From contig NZ_JACWZY010000019.1 in assembly GCF_014699005.1 (NCBI RefSeq), forward strand, positions 101,473 to 165,472: 64,000 nucleotides of DNA, written 5' to 3'. Shown in pieces: positions 36,613 through 45,913 of the stretch. Position 1 is the stretch's first letter. Every line of letters starts with the position of its first letter. The position numbers and the translations under genes were made by a program. The notes under the pieces are model-generated. The model saw only the letters and a program-made list of their open reading frames with translations. It was not told where the DNA came from and did not search any database. Source of the DNA: Spirosoma profusum (GTDB taxonomy: Bacteria > Bacteroidota > Bacteroidia > Cytophagales > Spirosomataceae).

Positions 36613-38343
36613 ATGAACACGACCATCGATACCGCCGTCATTGTCATTTTCTCAGCCTTCGTGCTGGGAATTGGGATGTTATTTGCCCGGACAGGACGCA
36701 ACCTGAAATCGTTTTTTGCGGGTGGAGAGGCCGTACCCTGGTTCATTGGTGGATTGTCGCTGTTCATGAGCTTTTTCTCGGCTGGTACGTTCGTGGCTTG
36801 GGGAAGCATTGCCTACAAATACGGCTGGGTCGCCATTACGATTCAGTGGACGATGTGCATTGGCGCACTCGTAACCGGCCTGTATCTGGCTCCGCGCTGG
36901 AAAGCAACAGGTGCTCTCACAGCCGCCGAATTCATCCGTGAACGACTTGGGCTGACAGTGCAGAAAGCCTACATTTTTATTTTTACGCTGGTCAGCATTT
37001 TCATCAAAGGATCGGTGCTGTATCCGGTGGCCAAACTGGTGAGCTCGTCGCTGAATCTGCCGCTGGTACCCACAACGATTGGGCTGGGCATTTTTATGAT
37101 TGCGTACACCGCCGTGGGTGGGTTGTGGGCCGTCATGGTGACCGATATTCTGCAATTTGTGGTATTGTCAGCAGCTGTGTTTATCCTGCTTCCTTTATCG
37201 CTTGACCGTGTGGGTGGTTTCGATGGCTTTGTAAAGGCTGTTCCCGACGATTTTTTTAATGTCCTGAACGGCGAGTATACGTTCGGGTTCGTGCTGGCTT
37301 TTGTCTTTTACCACATCGCATACATTGGAGGCAACTGGACGTTTGTGCAACGCTATACGAGTGTCGACAGCCCAAAATCGGCGCGAAAAGTGGCTTTTCT
37401 GTTTGCTGGATTATACCTGATTAGTCCGGTTATCTGGATGATGCCGCCGATGATTTATCACGTTATTGACCCTTCGCTGACGGGGCTGGATACCGAAAAT
37501 GCTTATCTGAAAATCTGCCAGTTAGTGCTGCCTCCCGGCTTACTCGGCCTGATGCTGACAGGCATGTATTTCTCTACATCAGCCAGTGCAAACACGGCGC
37601 TTAATGTAGTTTCGGCGGTATTTACGAATGACATTTACAAGGGTTTAATGAATCCGGAAGCGTCTGACCGACAGCTTATTCGCGTGGCACGTGGCTCGTC
37701 GTGGGTGTTTGGGTTGGGAATGATTGGCATTGCGTTGCTGGTACCCAAAGCGGGTGGAATTGTGGAAGTGGTTTTGAGTATTTCTTCGATTACGGGCGGG
37801 CCGTTGCTGGCTCCTCCACTCTGGGCGCTGTTCTCCAAAAGGCTAACCAGTCGCGCTACGTTATGGATTACCGGTGTTGGATTGTCGGTTAACCTGTTCT
37901 TCAAAGTGCTGTCACCTGCTCTGCTGGATTTCAAATTGTCGCGTGCGATGGAAACCGTAATCGGGGTTGGCCTGACGCTAGTGCTACTATTGATTTATGA
38001 ACTCTACGCTCGCTCGAAAGATTTGGTCGCCGATGAGCATTTACACTATCAGAAAGCCCGACAGCAGAAGCGCGACGACGTATCAGAAGCTACTTCAATC
38101 GAAGAAAAGGAAGCCATTGTTCAGCAAAATCGATTTGGGCTGAAAGTGATTGCGGGTTCGTTGGTATTCACGGCAATCATGCTGTTTGGGTTAGGCTTTC
38201 TGGCTAATGTCGGTGGGACCGTTACGTCCATTATTGGGGTAGTGATTTTGCTGGCCGCGCTGATTCCCTGGAGGGCAGCAAGAAATAGACAAACCGATTT
38301 AGCCTTGAATCAGGCGGAAAAATTCATCAATTCGAATGACTGA
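36613..38343 (+). CDS. Sodium:solute symporter family protein (SSS)
   Basis: 576 residues with about 13 membrane helices. SSS features: FFAGGEAVPWFIGGLSLFM, SFFSAGTFVAWGSIAYKYGW at helix 2, YTAVGGLWAVMVTDILQFVV, and the FYHIAYIGGNWTFVQRYTSV segment with the conserved gly-rich QR motif. Starts 4 bp after the previous stop, hence the same transcript. Likely imports the mono- or disaccharide, or acidic sugar, released by the upstream exported enzymes across the inner membrane. Its 3' end overlaps, on the opposite strand, the end of a broken PIN toxin gene by 45 bp. Confidence 0.9.
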   Translation: MNTTIDTAVIVIFSAFVLGIGMLFARTGRNLKSFFAGGEAVPWFIGGLSLFMSFFSAGTFVAWGSIAYKYGWVAITIQWTMCIGALVTGLYLAPRWKATGALTAAEFIRERLGLTVQKAYIFIFTLVSIFIKGSVLYPVAKLVSSSLNLPLVPTTIGLGIFMIAYTAVGGLWAVMVTDILQFVVLSAAVFILLPLSLDRVGGFDGFVKAVPDDFFNVLNGEYTFGFVLAFVFYHIAYIGGNWTFVQRYTSVDSPKSARKVAFLFAGLYLISPVIWMMPPMIYHVIDPSLTGLDTENAYLKICQLVLPPGLLGLMLTGMYFSTSASANTALNVVSAVFTNDIYKGLMNPEASDRQLIRVARGSSWVFGLGMIGIALLVPKAGGIVEVVLSISSITGGPLLAPPLWALFSKRLTSRATLWITGVGLSVNLFFKVLSPALLDFKLSRAMETVIGVGLTLVLLLIYELYARSKDLVADEHLHYQKARQQKRDDVSEATSIEEKEAIVQQNRFGLKVIAGSLVFTAIMLFGLGFLANVGGTVTSIIGVVILLAALIPWRAARNRQTDLALNQAEKFINSND

Positions 38344-38706
38344 TAATCGAGGAAAATCAATGGAGCGAAGGATGGAAAAATGGCGGTCTTCAGAAACCAA
38401 ATGCAGGGCATTTGCTGCTAGGGCGCAGTCGACATACTTGTTGTCGTCGGCATCATTTTCCATTAAACCCCAATCAAAATACACCGTTTACAGTATGCAA
38501 TTTTCAAGGGATAAAAGCAGTTTTATGACGTTATCAGCAACAGCTGGCGAAGTTTTCTCTGCCAATTTTTCGTGGTATTCGAACAGAATGTCATTACTGA
38601 CAACTAATTCAAACTGCCCGGCTTTCAGCGCATCAAAAATTGGGCGATATGGAGAGGTAACTGGTAATGAAATGAGGAGAACATTTATATCAAGAACAAC
38701 GCGCAT
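38299..38706 (-). pseudogene. PIN-domain toxin, interrupted by an in-frame stop
   Basis: Reading from ATG 38704-38706 the product begins MRVVLDINVLLISLPVTSPY, the start of the PIN-family toxin group (with first catalytic Asp), and stops at TAA 38488-38490 after 72 residues. The very next codons in the same frame continue TVYFDWGLMENDADDNKYVD and then VSEDRHFSILRSIDFPRL, the expected second half with the acidic cluster, to a stop at 38299. No frameshift is needed, so one nonsense change broke the gene. The product lacks most of the nuclease active site and should be inactive. Its antitoxin gene lies 2 bp upstream. Sequencing error remains possible. Confidence 0.75.
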
Positions 38707-38708
38707 AA

Positions 38709-38936
38709 TCAGGGTTTTGGCGAACGAAGATGTTCCTGTTTCCAATTCTCGATGGTTTGCTCACTCCAGCCTTTCTCCTGCCAAAGCTGATTCAGCTCAC
38801 TATCAATTTTCTGGGAAAAATAATCAGCTAACAACCGCCGAATATCCTGAAGCTGATCGTCAGATACGTTGTAAGGATAGAGTTTCAGTAACTCCCGCTG
38901 CAGGTTGCTCAATGAGGAAGCGCTTTGTGTTGCCAT
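38709..38936 (-). CDS. Antitoxin of the broken PIN toxin
   Basis: 75 residues from ATG 38934-38936 (an ATG at 38948 adds four). Helical, with MATQSASSLSNLQRELLKLY at the start, QDIRRLLADYFSQKIDSELN in the middle and LWQEKGWSEQTIENW at the end, a pattern found in antitoxins paired with PIN-family toxins of Bacteroidota. The N-terminal part is likely to bind DNA or dimerise and the C-terminal part to wrap the toxin. The pair lies antisense within a plus-strand operon; its 5' end overlaps the likely start region of the GH2 gene. Confidence 0.7.
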   Translation of the reverse strand: MATQSASSLSNLQRELLKLYPYNVSDDQLQDIRRLLADYFSQKIDSELNQLWQEKGWSEQTIENWKQEHLRSPKP

Positions 38937-41770
38937 CCTGTAATTCATTTTTTACAAATCTACTTAAAATTGCCTTCATTTTTTTGGCAATGACGATGAC
39001 AGTTCTTGCACAGAATACATCGCTCAACGGCAATTGGGCCTTCCGAACAGACCCTAACGATATAGGTGAACAGCGGGGTTGGTTTCGGGCAAACGCTAAC
39101 GTAGCAAATTGGGATTCACTGCCTGTTCCGGGAAACTGGGATTTACGAAATGAATATGCCAGCTACGTTGGGAAAGGCTGGTATCGTCGCTCGTTTGCTA
39201 CGTCTCAACGTAACGGTGATAAAGTGGCACGACTGCTTTTCGAAGCAGTTTACCACGATTGTGCGGTATGGCTCAACGGGCAGAAATTGGGCGAAAATCA
39301 TAGCGGTTTTCTTCCGTTTGAATTCGACGTAACGAAACTGCTGAATCCCAACGGGCCGAATACGTTGGTCGTTTGTGCGGATAACTCGCTCACACGCGGG
39401 GCCATCTGGAATTGGGGTGGTATTCGTCGGCCGGTTTCTTTAGTAGTGTCGGAGCCGGTTCGGATTGTTCGGCAACACATCACACCTTCGGTTGATTTAA
39501 GCAAAAAATCGGCAACGGTTTCTGTTCGGATTTCTCTTCAAAATTATGGGGGTCAGGTTGCTAACGTAACGGGAACGGTGCAATTGACTGCCGCCAATGG
39601 TTTTACGCGATCATTGCCATTTAAGGTGAGCGTACCAGCTAGCGGCACAACTTCTGCCGTCGTCCAAACATTGCTCACACCCAAAGAAACGCATCTCTGG
39701 CACTTCGACGATCCATTTTTGTATACGGCGACTACTACGTTGGCCAATGTAGAGAAGCAGGTCAATCGTTTCGGGCTTCGTAAGATTGAAATCGACAATA
39801 AAGCGTACACACTGAAACTCAACGGCGATGTTGTCCGACCGATGGGCTTTAATCTGGTGCCCGACGACCGGACGACGGGCAATACGTTGCCTACCTGGCG
39901 TATTAAGGAAGACATCGATCTGCTGAAAGGCGTGGGCTGCACCATGACGCGACTGTCGCACTTGTGTCTGCCCGAAGAAGTGATGGATTACCTCGATGAG
40001 CGGGGTATGCTAGTTATTTCCGAGATTCCGCTTTGGGGATTCGACCGGTTCGCTGATCCGACCAGTGCTACGTCGCGCGACTGGCTTACTCGTCTGATTA
40101 CCAATCAGTATAATCATCCGAGTGTGATTATGTGGAGCGTGGGAAATGAAATCGGCTATTTCCCCAAGTCGCTTCCCTATGTGGAAAAAGCGATTCCGTT
40201 TGCCCGTACGTTAGATAGCACTCGTCACGTATCGGCGGTGAGTCATACGGGCAGATTTACACCCGATGTTGTCGATTTTAGCGATATGGGTCTGGTGAAC
40301 GGATACAGCCAGAATTTAAGTCCTAACATCCGCCTTATTCACGAAAAGCACCCAGCTAAAACACTCTTCTATACCGAATACGGCATCACGCAATTTGTCG
40401 AAAACCTCGATGGTAACTTCAATGCCCATCTGCTGGTTGATTCCATCCGAAACATTCCTTACCTGATTGGAGGCTCGTTGTGGACGTTCAACGATTATCG
40501 GAGTCGGTTCAATGGCACCAAAGAAGGTTCGGGAAACCGTGCATGGGGTGTTGTGGACGTATATCGAAACAAGAAACGGGCGTACGAATCAATTCGGAAA
40601 GAATACAGTCCGTTACGTGAATTAACTCTTAACACGAACGGTACGTCCGCTACGTTAACAGTTACTCCACGGGGAGTTCTTGACTTACCAGTCTATCCAC
40701 TACACGGCTACCAACTGCTTTGGAAACGTACTGACGCAACCGGCAAAATCGGGCAGGGCGGTTTGCTACCCTTACCCGACATTCGTCCTGGCGATGCTGC
40801 GAAGACATACACGGTCAACTGGCAATCTGACAACGCCGTTGCCATGAGCGTTGAACTGCTCGCTCCGACCGGTGACGTACTGGCTGATACTACGTTGTTT
40901 CTGCAAAAGCCAACGCCCGTTCAGCCAACCTATACCAATGGCGGAAGAGGTTATTATAACGGCACGAGCGGTGGCGGTGTGATACGTGTTCATTACCAGA
41001 AAAACCCAACCGCAACGGCGTATAAAGTACGTTACGGGGAAACGGGCTTAGATCAGGAAACCCCAACGACAATCAACGATTACATTGAGATTCCAAAGCT
41101 AACGCTGGGCAAAACGTATCAGGTTGCGCTTGTAGCTGTGAATAACGCTGGAGAAACCCAGTCGTCCGCAATTCGTAAGATAAAGGTTGATACAGCGCAG
41201 TTTGCGCCACCGATTATTCAGCATGTAGAGCCTGCCGATGGCGGTTTTTTCATCGGTTATGCCAGTCCCGAAGCTGACTATACGTACCGCGTTCAGGTAA
41301 CAACCCAGCCTGGAAATTACACTAACGCCCGTACCATACAGACAACTACGCCCGGTACATTATTCGTCTCAGAACTCACGAATGGGAAACCGTATTCTTT
41401 TCGATTCCAGCGCGTTACCGATAGCTGGAGCGATAGCGATTGGTCGGAAGAACGTAGCGTTACGCCCGATGGTGGGCAACGTCCAGCAGCGCCGATTTTA
41501 CAGGGTGTAGTGCGGCAAGGCGGGTCAGCACTGGTTTGTTTCGAACCCGTGCGAAAAGCCACGGGTTATCGGCTCGAATACCAGTCTGCAAAGGGCACTT
41601 GGCAGCAGCAAACCATCCCGACTGCCCAGACTGGCCGCATTCTACTGAATAATCTTGATCCAAAACAATCCTATCAATTCCGGCTGGCGACGCTCAACGA
41701 TGCGGGCCAATCGGACTATTCATCCACGATAACGAGTCAATCTGATGGTAAAGGCAGAAGCAACCCCTAA
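38912..41770 (+). CDS. Glycoside hydrolase family 2 (beta-galactosidase-like), with fibronectin-type domains
   Basis: 952 residues from ATG 38912; the open frame begins at 38336, but that portion is antisense to the toxin-antitoxin pair and must be excluded. GTG 38927 or TTG 38930 are other possible starts. Signal peptide (LLKIAFIFLAMTMTVLAQ). GH2 order: jelly-roll sugar-binding domain (SLNGNWAFRTD, PVPGNWDLRNEY), Ig-like domain, then TIM barrel with acid/base Glu413 in MWSVGNEIGYFP and nucleophile Glu489 in LFYTEYGITQF. The last 300 residues hold FN3-like modules (GYRLEYQSAKGTWQ, FRLATLNDAGQSD). Hydrolyses a beta-linked terminal sugar in the periplasm. Its end overlaps the next gene by 26 bp. 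Confidence 0.92.
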   Translation: MRKRFVLPSCNSFFTNLLKIAFIFLAMTMTVLAQNTSLNGNWAFRTDPNDIGEQRGWFRANANVANWDSLPVPGNWDLRNEYASYVGKGWYRRSFATSQRNGDKVARLLFEAVYHDCAVWLNGQKLGENHSGFLPFEFDVTKLLNPNGPNTLVVCADNSLTRGAIWNWGGIRRPVSLVVSEPVRIVRQHITPSVDLSKKSATVSVRISLQNYGGQVANVTGTVQLTAANGFTRSLPFKVSVPASGTTSAVVQTLLTPKETHLWHFDDPFLYTATTTLANVEKQVNRFGLRKIEIDNKAYTLKLNGDVVRPMGFNLVPDDRTTGNTLPTWRIKEDIDLLKGVGCTMTRLSHLCLPEEVMDYLDERGMLVISEIPLWGFDRFADPTSATSRDWLTRLITNQYNHPSVIMWSVGNEIGYFPKSLPYVEKAIPFARTLDSTRHVSAVSHTGRFTPDVVDFSDMGLVNGYSQNLSPNIRLIHEKHPAKTLFYTEYGITQFVENLDGNFNAHLLVDSIRNIPYLIGGSLWTFNDYRSRFNGTKEGSGNRAWGVVDVYRNKKRAYESIRKEYSPLRELTLNTNGTSATLTVTPRGVLDLPVYPLHGYQLLWKRTDATGKIGQGGLLPLPDIRPGDAAKTYTVNWQSDNAVAMSVELLAPTGDVLADTTLFLQKPTPVQPTYTNGGRGYYNGTSGGGVIRVHYQKNPTATAYKVRYGETGLDQETPTTINDYIEIPKLTLGKTYQVALVAVNNAGETQSSAIRKIKVDTAQFAPPIIQHVEPADGGFFIGYASPEADYTYRVQVTTQPGNYTNARTIQTTTPGTLFVSELTNGKPYSFRFQRVTDSWSDSDWSEERSVTPDGGQRPAAPILQGVVRQGGSALVCFEPVRKATGYRLEYQSAKGTWQQQTIPTAQTGRILLNNLDPKQSYQFRLATLNDAGQSDYSSTITSQSDGKGRSNP

Positions 41771-44033
41771 ACGTACCCCAAAAACAAACTCACTCTCGTC
41801 CGACCTGGTAGTTGTCGGAGGAGGCTTATCCGGCGTTTGCTGTGCCATTACAGCCGCGCGGGCGGGCATTCGGGTCACACTCGTGCAGGACAGGCCTGTA
41901 CTTGGTGGGAACTCATCGTCCGAAGTGCGGCTGTGGGTACTGGGCGCTACGTCGCACATGGGCAACAACAACCGCTGGGCACGCGAAGGTGGCGTAATCG
42001 ACGAACTACTGGTCGAAAACTGGTACCGTAATCCTGAAGGTAATCCGCTGATTTTCGATACGATCCTACTCGAAAAAGTTGTTTCGGAGCCGAATATCAC
42101 GCTTTTGTTAAACACGGCTGTGTTCGATGTTTCCATGAACGGCGACCGGATAGCGTCGATTCGGGCGTTTTGTTCGCAGAACAGCACGATGTATGATCTG
42201 GACGCGCCGTTATTCTGCGATGCATCGGGCGATGGCATCGTTGGTTTTCAAGCTGGAGCCGCCTTCCGCATGGGAGCAGAATCGGCGGAGGAGTTTGGCG
42301 AAAAATTCGCGCCCAGTGCCGAATACGGTGAGTTGTTGGGGCATTCGCTCTACTTTTATACTAAAGACACAGGCCGTCCGGTGCGGTTCGTACCGCCTGC
42401 CTACGCACTGGACGACATCACTAAAATTCCGCGTTATCAGAAATTCAACGCGCAGGAACACGGCTGTCAGCTCTGGTGGATCGAGTACGGCGGTCGGCTG
42501 GATACCGTTCATGAAACCGAAACCATCAAGTGGGAACTCTGGAAAGTAGTGTATGGCGTCTGGAATCATATCAAAAATTCCGGCCTTTTCCCGGAAGCCG
42601 AAACCATGACGCTCGAATGGGTCGGTACGATTCCCGGCAAACGGGAAAGCCGTCGATTTGAGGGCGATTATATGCTTATCCAACAGGATGTTGTCGAACA
42701 ACGAGAACATAATGATACGGTAGCATTTGGCGGCTGGAGCATCGATCTGCACCCCGCCGACGGTGTTTTTTCCGAAAAACCGGGCTGCAATCAGTGGCAC
42801 AGCAAAGGCATCTATGGCATTCCGTACCGTTGCTACTACAGCCGCAACGTAGCAAATCTGTTTTTGGCGGGACGTATCATTTCGGCCAGCCACGTAGCAT
42901 TTGGCTCCGCGCGGGTAATGGGCACGAGCGCACACGGCGGTCAGGCTGTGGGCATGGCTGCTGCGTTGTGCCGGAACGCCGGACCGACACAAAACGGCCT
43001 GCTTCCCCGCGACCTCACCGAGCCAAACCGGATGGCAAGCTTGCAGCAGTCGTTGCTGAAAATCGGGCAACATCTGCCGGGTGTTACGCTTCACGATCCA
43101 GCCGACCTGACGCACACTGCTACGTTGTCGGTATCCAGCGAGTTGGTTTTGAGCGAATTACCAGCTAATGGCCCGTTGGCACCACTTACCGATTCGGCTG
43201 CCCAGATGCTCCCACTTCCGGCTGGTCGGGTGCCGGAGCTAACGGCTTTTGTGGTAGCCACGCAGGACACTACGTTAACCGTTGAACTACGTCGAAGCCG
43301 TAAACGTGATAATCACACACCCGACGTAACGCTGCAAGTCCTTACGATTCCGGTTCAGAAAGGGAAACAGGCGGTATCGCTCCCATTCGATGCCAACCTC
43401 GATCAGGCGCAGTACGTATTTATCTGCTTCCTGAAAAACGAGCATATTCAACTGCGTTATAGCCTGACACGACTAACGGGCGTCCTATCTGTATTCAACA
43501 AGACTAATCCTGCTGTATCAAATTATGGCAAGCAGGAACCAACGGAGGATATTGGCGTAGAAACCTTCGAGTTCTGGTGCCCCGAACGCCGACCAAAAGG
43601 GAATAATATCGCCCTCCAAATCGAGCCGGGGATTCGGTTGTTTACACCTGAAAACGTTCGCAATGGTATGCAACGACCGACTAACCAGCCTAACGCCTGG
43701 GTAGCCGACCTGACCGATCCGAATCCGACCCTTACCCTTAGCTGGCCCAGCCCGCAACGGATCAGTCGCGTCGACTTATCGTTCGATACGGACTTCGACC
43801 ATCCGCTCGAAAACGTAATCATGCGGAATCCCGAAACCGAATCGCCGTTCTGCGTCCGCGACTACGTTCTCTGCAACGACCGACAGGAACGTATTTATCA
43901 ATGTACGGATAATCACCAGTCACGTAACACCATTATATTTGACGAGCCCGTTGACACCCAAACACTTACAATTCACTTGAAGGCTGCTCTGCCAACGGTG
44001 CCAGTGAGTTTACTAGAGATACGTTGTTATTAA
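41745..44033 (+). CDS. FAD-dependent oxidoreductase without signal peptide
   Basis: 762 residues. Hydrophilic N-terminus (MVKAEATPKRTPKTN) followed at once by the FAD motif DLVVVGGGLSGVCCAITAAR, so it is cytosolic or lacks a standard signal. Clear paralogue of the exported enzyme at 28258: LVQDRPVLGGNSSSEVRLWV, GTIPGKRESRRFEGDYMLIQ and RCYYSRNVANLFLAGRIISA are shared. About 330 further residues follow the FAD domain, containing two beta-sandwich-like regions (VTLQVLTIPVQKGKQAV, LEIRCY at the end). Translationally coupled to the GH2 gene by overlap. Likely oxidises or isomerises a sugar derived from the glycan. Substrate unknown. Confidence 0.85.
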   Translation: MVKAEATPKRTPKTNSLSSDLVVVGGGLSGVCCAITAARAGIRVTLVQDRPVLGGNSSSEVRLWVLGATSHMGNNNRWAREGGVIDELLVENWYRNPEGNPLIFDTILLEKVVSEPNITLLLNTAVFDVSMNGDRIASIRAFCSQNSTMYDLDAPLFCDASGDGIVGFQAGAAFRMGAESAEEFGEKFAPSAEYGELLGHSLYFYTKDTGRPVRFVPPAYALDDITKIPRYQKFNAQEHGCQLWWIEYGGRLDTVHETETIKWELWKVVYGVWNHIKNSGLFPEAETMTLEWVGTIPGKRESRRFEGDYMLIQQDVVEQREHNDTVAFGGWSIDLHPADGVFSEKPGCNQWHSKGIYGIPYRCYYSRNVANLFLAGRIISASHVAFGSARVMGTSAHGGQAVGMAAALCRNAGPTQNGLLPRDLTEPNRMASLQQSLLKIGQHLPGVTLHDPADLTHTATLSVSSELVLSELPANGPLAPLTDSAAQMLPLPAGRVPELTAFVVATQDTTLTVELRRSRKRDNHTPDVTLQVLTIPVQKGKQAVSLPFDANLDQAQYVFICFLKNEHIQLRYSLTRLTGVLSVFNKTNPAVSNYGKQEPTEDIGVETFEFWCPERRPKGNNIALQIEPGIRLFTPENVRNGMQRPTNQPNAWVADLTDPNPTLTLSWPSPQRISRVDLSFDTDFDHPLENVIMRNPETESPFCVRDYVLCNDRQERIYQCTDNHQSRNTIIFDEPVDTQTLTIHLKAALPTVPVSLLEIRCY

Positions 44034-44115
44034 GCTTTTAACCTTACGTTCTTTAAAATACCTCGTCAGGGCATTTTAACGGCGAGATAACCAGAATTAA
44101 CGTAGTGCGAAAAGG

Positions 44116-44144
44116 AAGGGGTCGATTGTCGCAATCGGCCCCTT
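44116..44144. terminator. Hairpin ending the long plus-strand series
   Basis: AAGGGG-T-CGATTG pairs with CAATCG-G-CCCCTT across 44116-44144, one G-T pair within. It lies about 80 bp after the FAD oxidoreductase stop and probably ends the operon. Confidence 0.65.
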
Positions 44145-44218
44145 ATGTTGTCGTTTTCACACATATCAGGAGTCAATCAATTCGACTACTTTTGACTGCA
44201 TAATAACAACAACGACTT

Positions 44219-44572
44219 ATGAACATGACCACTAAACAAATCGCAGAAGCCTTTTCTCGCCACGACTTCGCGAGTACGTATCCTTATCTCTCCGATGCAA
44301 TCCAATGGAATCTGGTTGGCAGCCAAACAATTAACGGAAAGCAGCATGTCATTGCTACGTGTGATCAATCAGCGGATTATCTGAAAACCGTCACCACTAC
44401 GTTTGATAAGTTTTTAGTGCTTGGAACGGAGAACGACGTAGTGATCGACAGCTTATCTACTTACGAAGATGACGAACAGCAGCGCTCAAACGTGGCCTCC
44501 TGCGATTGGTATCGCTTCGAGAATGGGAAGCTGGCCGAAATAACGTCCTATACGATTGAAATAAAGGATTAG
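44219..44572 (+). CDS. SnoaL-like / NTF2-like small protein
   Basis: 117 residues with the NTF2 cone-fold pattern: N-terminal helix TTKQIAEAFSRHDFASTYPY, then LSDAIQWNLVGSQTINGKQH, a middle helix SADYLKTVTTTFDKFLVLG and the final strands SNVASCDWYRFENGKLAEI and TSYTIEIKD. Such proteins range from isomerases to structural or stress proteins; this one has no assigned substrate. It stands alone between two terminators and a convergent sialidase gene, with 6 bp to the latter's stop. Confidence 0.8.
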   Translation: MNMTTKQIAEAFSRHDFASTYPYLSDAIQWNLVGSQTINGKQHVIATCDQSADYLKTVTTTFDKFLVLGTENDVVIDSLSTYEDDEQQRSNVASCDWYRFENGKLAEITSYTIEIKD

Positions 44573-44578
44573 GAAACT

Positions 44579-45766
44579 CTATTTCAGGACGACAAAATCA
44601 GTGATGTTTTCCAAAAGCGGCTTCCATTCGTCAGGAGTGCGGTACTTGCGGTAGTTTTTGACGCGATGGAACGTCAGAAAATTGGAATCGTGCTGGTTAT
44701 TAGCACCGCCCATACCGTCGTCAAAGGCGGTTCGGCAGGCAACGATAATGTCTTTGCCGTCGAATTGCCAGTCGACGTACTGAAATCCGTGTTTTTCGAC
44801 ATCTGGGTTGTAGAGGATAATCCCGCGAATAGTCCAATTTTCGAGGTCGGGCGACGATAGCATGACCTGCGAATTTCGGGCGCGTTCTCGCTTAAAAACG
44901 CGGTGTTTGGGCAATGCGTAGTTTGTGAACGTATAGTACAGTTTCGTTTTTGGGTCGAAGCGAATGTTGAATTTTTTGCAGGCACCGGGGAGTTTTATGA
45001 ACCTGACGGTGGTAGAATCCGCTGTCTGGCCGTCGTTGCTGACCCGGTACGTCACGGCCTGATCGTCCTCCAGATTGTTGACACGTAGTATATTCCAGAT
45101 TTCACCTTTAGGGTTCATCACTACGTTGCCTTCCAGCCAGGCATTCCCTGGTTTCCAGTCGGTTTTGTTGTAGACGAGGTGCTGGGTAAACGACCAGCTT
45201 TTAGGGTTGAGCAGATCGGCATCGACGGGAGCGGATGCCACAAAACTCCGAAAGTTACCCCAGCTAGTGGTTGGCACGTTACGTTCCATCCCTTTCCAGA
45301 CGCGCCCGTTGAACACCTGAACCGGCACCGATGCACAATGGTAACCCTGATCTGTACTCAAATAACCTTCGTTTACGCTGCTCCAGTTTCGTCCCCCATC
45401 GGCTGACCGCCGGATACTCATTCGGCCGTATTCTTTTGTGGTTCCCAACAGGTACAAAGCGCCCTTATTCATGAACAACGTAGCCCACCACAGACTATCC
45501 AGTTCAGCGATTTTCTGCCAGCTTTTTCCCTTGTCTGCTGATTCAAAAACATGCGTATGTTGTGGCGTTGGGCCCTTTCCGAAAATATCATGCGACGCTA
45601 CGTATTTTCCATCGGGCAGAATAACGATGCTGGGCGAGCCGAGAAAGTTACCCGCCGATTTAGGTAGGTGATCGATGACGACACCCGGTACGTTCGGGAA
45701 ACGTTGACCCCAGGCAATAGACAACGTAACGAAACTGAAGAGCCAAATGTGGATAAGCTGTTTCAT
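44579..45766 (-). CDS. Sialidase-family (BNR) exported protein
   Basis: 395 residues with signal peptide (LFSFVTLSIAWGQ). Asp-box repeats are present: HVFESADKGKSWQ near 85 and RRSADGGRNWSS near 125. Additional propeller blades include GSPSIVILPDGKYVASHD and VVMNPKGEIWNILRV, ending with AFDDGMGGANNQHDSNFLTF. It differs in its sequence from the protein at 18088 and is a separate branch. The next reverse-strand genes upstream are a DapA-like lyase and an SSS transporter, which together look like a sialic-acid-like (or related 2-keto acid sugar) catabolic cluster. Catalytic residues not verified. A family A repeat separates it from the lyase gene. Confidence 0.78.
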   Translation of the reverse strand: MKQLIHIWLFSFVTLSIAWGQRFPNVPGVVIDHLPKSAGNFLGSPSIVILPDGKYVASHDIFGKGPTPQHTHVFESADKGKSWQKIAELDSLWWATLFMNKGALYLLGTTKEYGRMSIRRSADGGRNWSSVNEGYLSTDQGYHCASVPVQVFNGRVWKGMERNVPTTSWGNFRSFVASAPVDADLLNPKSWSFTQHLVYNKTDWKPGNAWLEGNVVMNPKGEIWNILRVNNLEDDQAVTYRVSNDGQTADSTTVRFIKLPGACKKFNIRFDPKTKLYYTFTNYALPKHRVFKRERARNSQVMLSSPDLENWTIRGIILYNPDVEKHGFQYVDWQFDGKDIIVACRTAFDDGMGGANNQHDSNFLTFHRVKNYRKYRTPDEWKPLLENITDFVVLK

Positions 45767-45782
45767 GACCTTTTGGGCCGTG

Positions 45783-45874
45783 TTTTGTCATGCTGACGCA
45801 GAAAAGCATCTCAGCGTATCCTTACCCATTTGTTTGGATACGCTGAGATGCTTTCCTGCGTCAGCATGACAAAA
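45783..45874. repeat. REP-like inverted repeat, family A copy 3
   Basis: 39-bp arms, 45783-45821 and 45836-45874, with one mismatch. Outer ends as in copies 1 and 2; the inner part reads CGCAGAAAAGCATCTCAGCG and the other arm is the near-exact complement. Located between the stop of the DapA-like gene and the start of the sialidase gene. Confidence 0.85.
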
Positions 45875-45913
45875 TCACTGCTTTTTTTTTCTGTAAAAAT
45901 TGTAAATAATCAC

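Noticed and set aside
38336..38911. Upstream 192 codons of the GH2 frame
   Set aside because: They are antisense to a recognisable toxin-antitoxin pair; the GH2 signal peptide begins after them.
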